The notes beneath the pieces were generated by a model. It had not been told where the DNA came from. It saw only the letters and a program-made list of their open reading frames with translations, and searched no databases. From positions 1,178,001-1,242,000 of the forward strand of contig NZ_CP025512.1 in NCBI RefSeq assembly GCF_003491345.1: a stretch of 64,000 nucleotides of DNA, written 5' to 3'. Shown here piece after piece: positions 62,592-64,000 of the stretch (position 1 is its first letter; each line of letters starts with the position of its first letter). The DNA is from Neorhizobium sp. SOG26. GTDB lineage: Bacteria > Pseudomonadota > Alphaproteobacteria > Rhizobiales > Rhizobiaceae. The position numbers and the translations under genes are program-made.

Positions 62592-62795
62592 GTGAAACCT
62601 GACGAAATCAAGAAGCTGGACGCTTATTTCAAGCGCGTGCTGAACCCGCAGGTCGTTGTCAAGGCGCGTCCGCGCAAGGACGATTCGGCTGAAGTCTATC
62701 TCGGCGAAGAATTCCTCGGCGTTGTTTATCTCGACGATGAAGACGGCGATCGCTCCTACAATTTCTCGATGGCGATCCTCGACGTCGACCTCTGA
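62592..62795 (+). CDS. DUF3126 family protein
   Basis: A 67-residue protein: MKPDEIKKLDAYFKRVLNPQ, RPRKDDSAEVYLGEEFLGVV, DDEDGDRSYNFSMAILDVDL. The last block and the length identify the DUF3126 family of small alphaproteobacterial proteins without known role. The start is a GTG at 62592, with GGAG nine bases upstream. A hairpin follows 25 bases after the stop. Confidence 0.9.
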   Translation: MKPDEIKKLDAYFKRVLNPQVVVKARPRKDDSAEVYLGEEFLGVVYLDDEDGDRSYNFSMAILDVDL

Positions 62796-62819
62796 GACGA
62801 CCGTATCGTGATCGATCTG

Positions 62820-62842
62820 AACGGGCCTTCGGGCCCGTTTCG
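62820..62842 (+). terminator. Terminator of the DUF3126 gene
   Basis: AACGGGCC (62820-62827) and GGCCCGTT (62832-62839) closed by a TTCG tetraloop, followed by TTTCG. The T tract is weak. Confidence 0.75.
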
Positions 62843-62951
62843 CATTTTAGAAATGCGTCCACGCAAGCGCATCTTGCAGCGCACAAGTCGCCTTGACATT
62901 CCGCCCGATGAGCCATTCTATGAGCAGGTGCGAATGAACAGGGGTCACGCT

Positions 62952-63302
62952 ATGTTCAATTTCGATGAAGCCAGCAGGCAGAGCAAGGTCGCGATGGACG
63001 GGATGCTGAAAAGCTATTCCGAAGTGGCGAGCGGCTTCCAGGCGATCGCCACGGAAGCAGGAGATTATTACAAGAAGGCTTTCCAGGACCTGTCCAGCTA
63101 CGTGGAAGCCTTGGCTGGCGTTCGAAGCGTCGAAGCAGCCTACGATCTGCAGACCAGCTTCGCGAAGTCTTCCTGTGATGATTACATTGCCCGGGCAACG
63201 AGGATCAGCGACATCTATGCCGATCTCGCCAAGGCAGCCTATCGACCTTTCGAAGCGCCGACGCCCAAGCCGCCGGCTGTCGTGGAGCCGCAGGCGGCTT
63301 GA
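62952..63302 (+). CDS. Phasin family protein
   Basis: A 116-residue, mostly helical protein that coats PHB granules. FNFDEASRQSKVAMDGMLKS, SGFQAIATEAGDYYKKAFQD, SYVEALAGVRSVEAAYDLQT are typical of the phasin_2 family, and the C-terminus is a short Pro/Ala tail. Two starts are possible: ATG 62952 (AGGGGT upstream), which I chose, or ATG 62934. The polymerase phaC is elsewhere in the window. A terminator follows. Confidence 0.88.
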   Translation: MFNFDEASRQSKVAMDGMLKSYSEVASGFQAIATEAGDYYKKAFQDLSSYVEALAGVRSVEAAYDLQTSFAKSSCDDYIARATRISDIYADLAKAAYRPFEAPTPKPPAVVEPQAA

Positions 63303-63336
63303 GAGCTACCCCGAGGGAGGAGGCTCGCGACGCGAA

Positions 63337-63369
63337 GGTCGGCTGTGTTTGACGCTGCCGGCCTTTTTG
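63337..63369 (+). terminator. Terminator of the phasin gene
   Basis: GGTCGGC (63337-63343) and GCCGGCC (63357-63363), one G-U pair, 13-base loop, then five T. The region up to clpS (63370-63542) has no gene and presumably holds the clpS promoter. Confidence 0.75.
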
Positions 63370-63542
63370 ATTCCGAGCGCTCGTTGCGCGGGAATTATGG
63401 GCGGCGGTGCGGCCCGAATAGTGATTGCGTAGCAGCGAGGGGGGCTTAAAATCCGTCTCGAATGAACTAAGTTAGGGTAACTGAAGTTCGTGCGACGGCA
63501 TCAGGCAATCTAGGCCTCTGCCGATCGGACGATGGGGAATGA

Positions 63543-63899
63543 ATGAACATGATCGCACGGCCGATCTTAATGCAGAATGAGAAGGGCGGTGACGGGAACG
63601 CTAATCGCGGGACCTCGGTCATCACCCGAACCAAACCTAAGACCAAGAAGCCAAATCTTTATCGCGTACTTCTGCTGAATGACGATTACACGCCGATGGA
63701 GTTCGTCATCCACATTCTGGAGCGTTTTTTCCAGAAAGACCGCGAGGCTGCCACGCGTATCATGCTCCACGTTCACAATCACGGCGTGGGGGAATGCGGA
63801 ATATACACATATGAAGTAGCGGAAACCAAGGTTTCCCAAGTCATGGACTTTGCTCGGCAACACCAGCATCCGCTGCAATGTGTTATGGAAAAGAAGTGA
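63543..63899 (+). CDS. clpS: ATP-dependent Clp protease adaptor ClpS
   Basis: A 118-residue adaptor that hands N-degron proteins to ClpAP. The core reads [20 protein letters not shown], then [40 protein letters not shown], i.e. the binding pocket residues ([10 protein letters not shown]; HxxG) are intact. A flexible N-terminal extension of about 40 residues precedes the core. The first ATG at 63543 is likely; ATGs at 63549 and 63570 are alternatives. clpA starts 9 bases later. Confidence 0.95.
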   Translation: MNMIARPILMQNEKGGDGNANRGTSVITRTKPKTKKPNLYRVLLLNDDYTPMEFVIHILERFFQKDREAATRIMLHVHNHGVGECGIYTYEVAETKVSQVMDFARQHQHPLQCVMEKK

Positions 63900-63908
63900 G
63901 GACCCGAC

Positions 63909-64000
63909 GTGCCAACATTTTCGCCTAGCTTAGAAAAGGCGCTGCATCAGGCACTGACCTTTGCCAACGAGCGGCATCACGAATATGCCACGCTCGAGCA
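63909..64000 (+). CDS. clpA: Clp protease ATP-binding subunit ClpA, first 30 codons (3' end outside window)
   Basis: A GTG start at 63909, preceded by GAGGACC, gives PTFSPSLEKALHQALTFANE followed by RHHEYATLEH, the N-terminal repeat domain of ClpA that ClpS binds. The gene runs out of the window. The order clpS-clpA supports the call. Confidence 0.93.
   Translation, partial: MPTFSPSLEKALHQALTFANERHHEYATLE

Noticed and set aside
63312-63327. Second anti-SD-type hairpin (CGAG, eight bases, CTCG) after the phasin gene
   Set aside because: Only a 4-bp stem, single, and without a minus-strand terminator, so not a convincing relative of the small RNA at 25.8 kb.

Overview
The window is a GC-rich (roughly 60%) chromosomal segment of an alphaproteobacterium, almost certainly a member of the Rhizobiaceae (Sinorhizobium/Rhizobium/Agrobacterium relatives). 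The evidence is an ExoR protein of the rhizobial type (Sel1 repeats, secreted), the general amino-acid transporter aapJQMP next to metC, class I PHB synthase, a phasin, the clpS-clpA pair, DUF1127 microproteins, mitochondria-like complex I accessory subunits, and promoters of the rhizobial form (CTTG.. / CTATAA). Gene density is high. I saw no insertion sequence, prophage, integrase or CRISPR array, so this is mostly core genome.

Layout. 1-4.8 kb: 3' end of valS, an OmpP1/FadL-type outer-membrane protein, exoR, xthA and an IscA/ErpA-type gene. 5-16 kb: dgt, argS, a very long SPOR-domain membrane protein, nagZ, scpA, scpB, tatA, tatB and tatC on the plus strand, i.e. cell-division/wall, chromosome-condensation and protein-export genes. 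15.7-20 kb: serS-surE-pcm followed by an NlpD-like LysM/LytM lipoprotein, the same order (surE-pcm-nlpD) as in enterobacteria. 20-25 kb: a DUF815 ATPase, yajC, a pair of genes whose mitochondrial homologues are complex I assembly factors (NDUFAF3 and NDUFAF6), a membrane-anchored unknown, and trmFO. 25-26.3 kb: two DUF1127 microproteins, a small RNA that I identify as an alpha-r14/NfeR1-type RNA with three anti-Shine-Dalgarno hairpins, and tRNA-Leu.

26.4-38 kb: tig, an ABC-F ATPase, a SleB/CwlJ-type lipoprotein, a GST, an acetyltransferase, icd, trmJ-murI, a LysE exporter and a HerA-like ATPase. 38-49 kb: rpsD with a structured leader, a soluble transhydrogenase, radC, map, phaC, an AlaC-type aminotransferase, hom and recJ. 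49.4-53 kb: duplicated tRNA-Glu, lipoprotein, gloA, a double cold-shock-domain protein coupled to a DUF192 protein, tRNA-Pro, NDUFS4-type subunit, tRNA-Arg and a small stress-type protein. 53-64 kb: aapPMQJ (minus strand), metC, FAD monooxygenase, NDUFS6-type zinc protein, alpha/beta hydrolase, cysE, DUF3126, phasin, clpS and the first codons of clpA.

Functional links: four separate genes (22 kb, 52 kb, 60 kb) belong to the mitochondrial-type respiratory complex I toolkit; the SPOR protein, NagZ, NlpD-like and SleB-like proteins all act on peptidoglycan; phaC and the phasin serve PHB granules; aap, metC, cysE and hom serve amino-acid uptake and sulfur/aspartate-family synthesis. The most striking non-coding signal is the small RNA at 25747-25868, whose strand is fixed by G-U pairs in its terminator stem.
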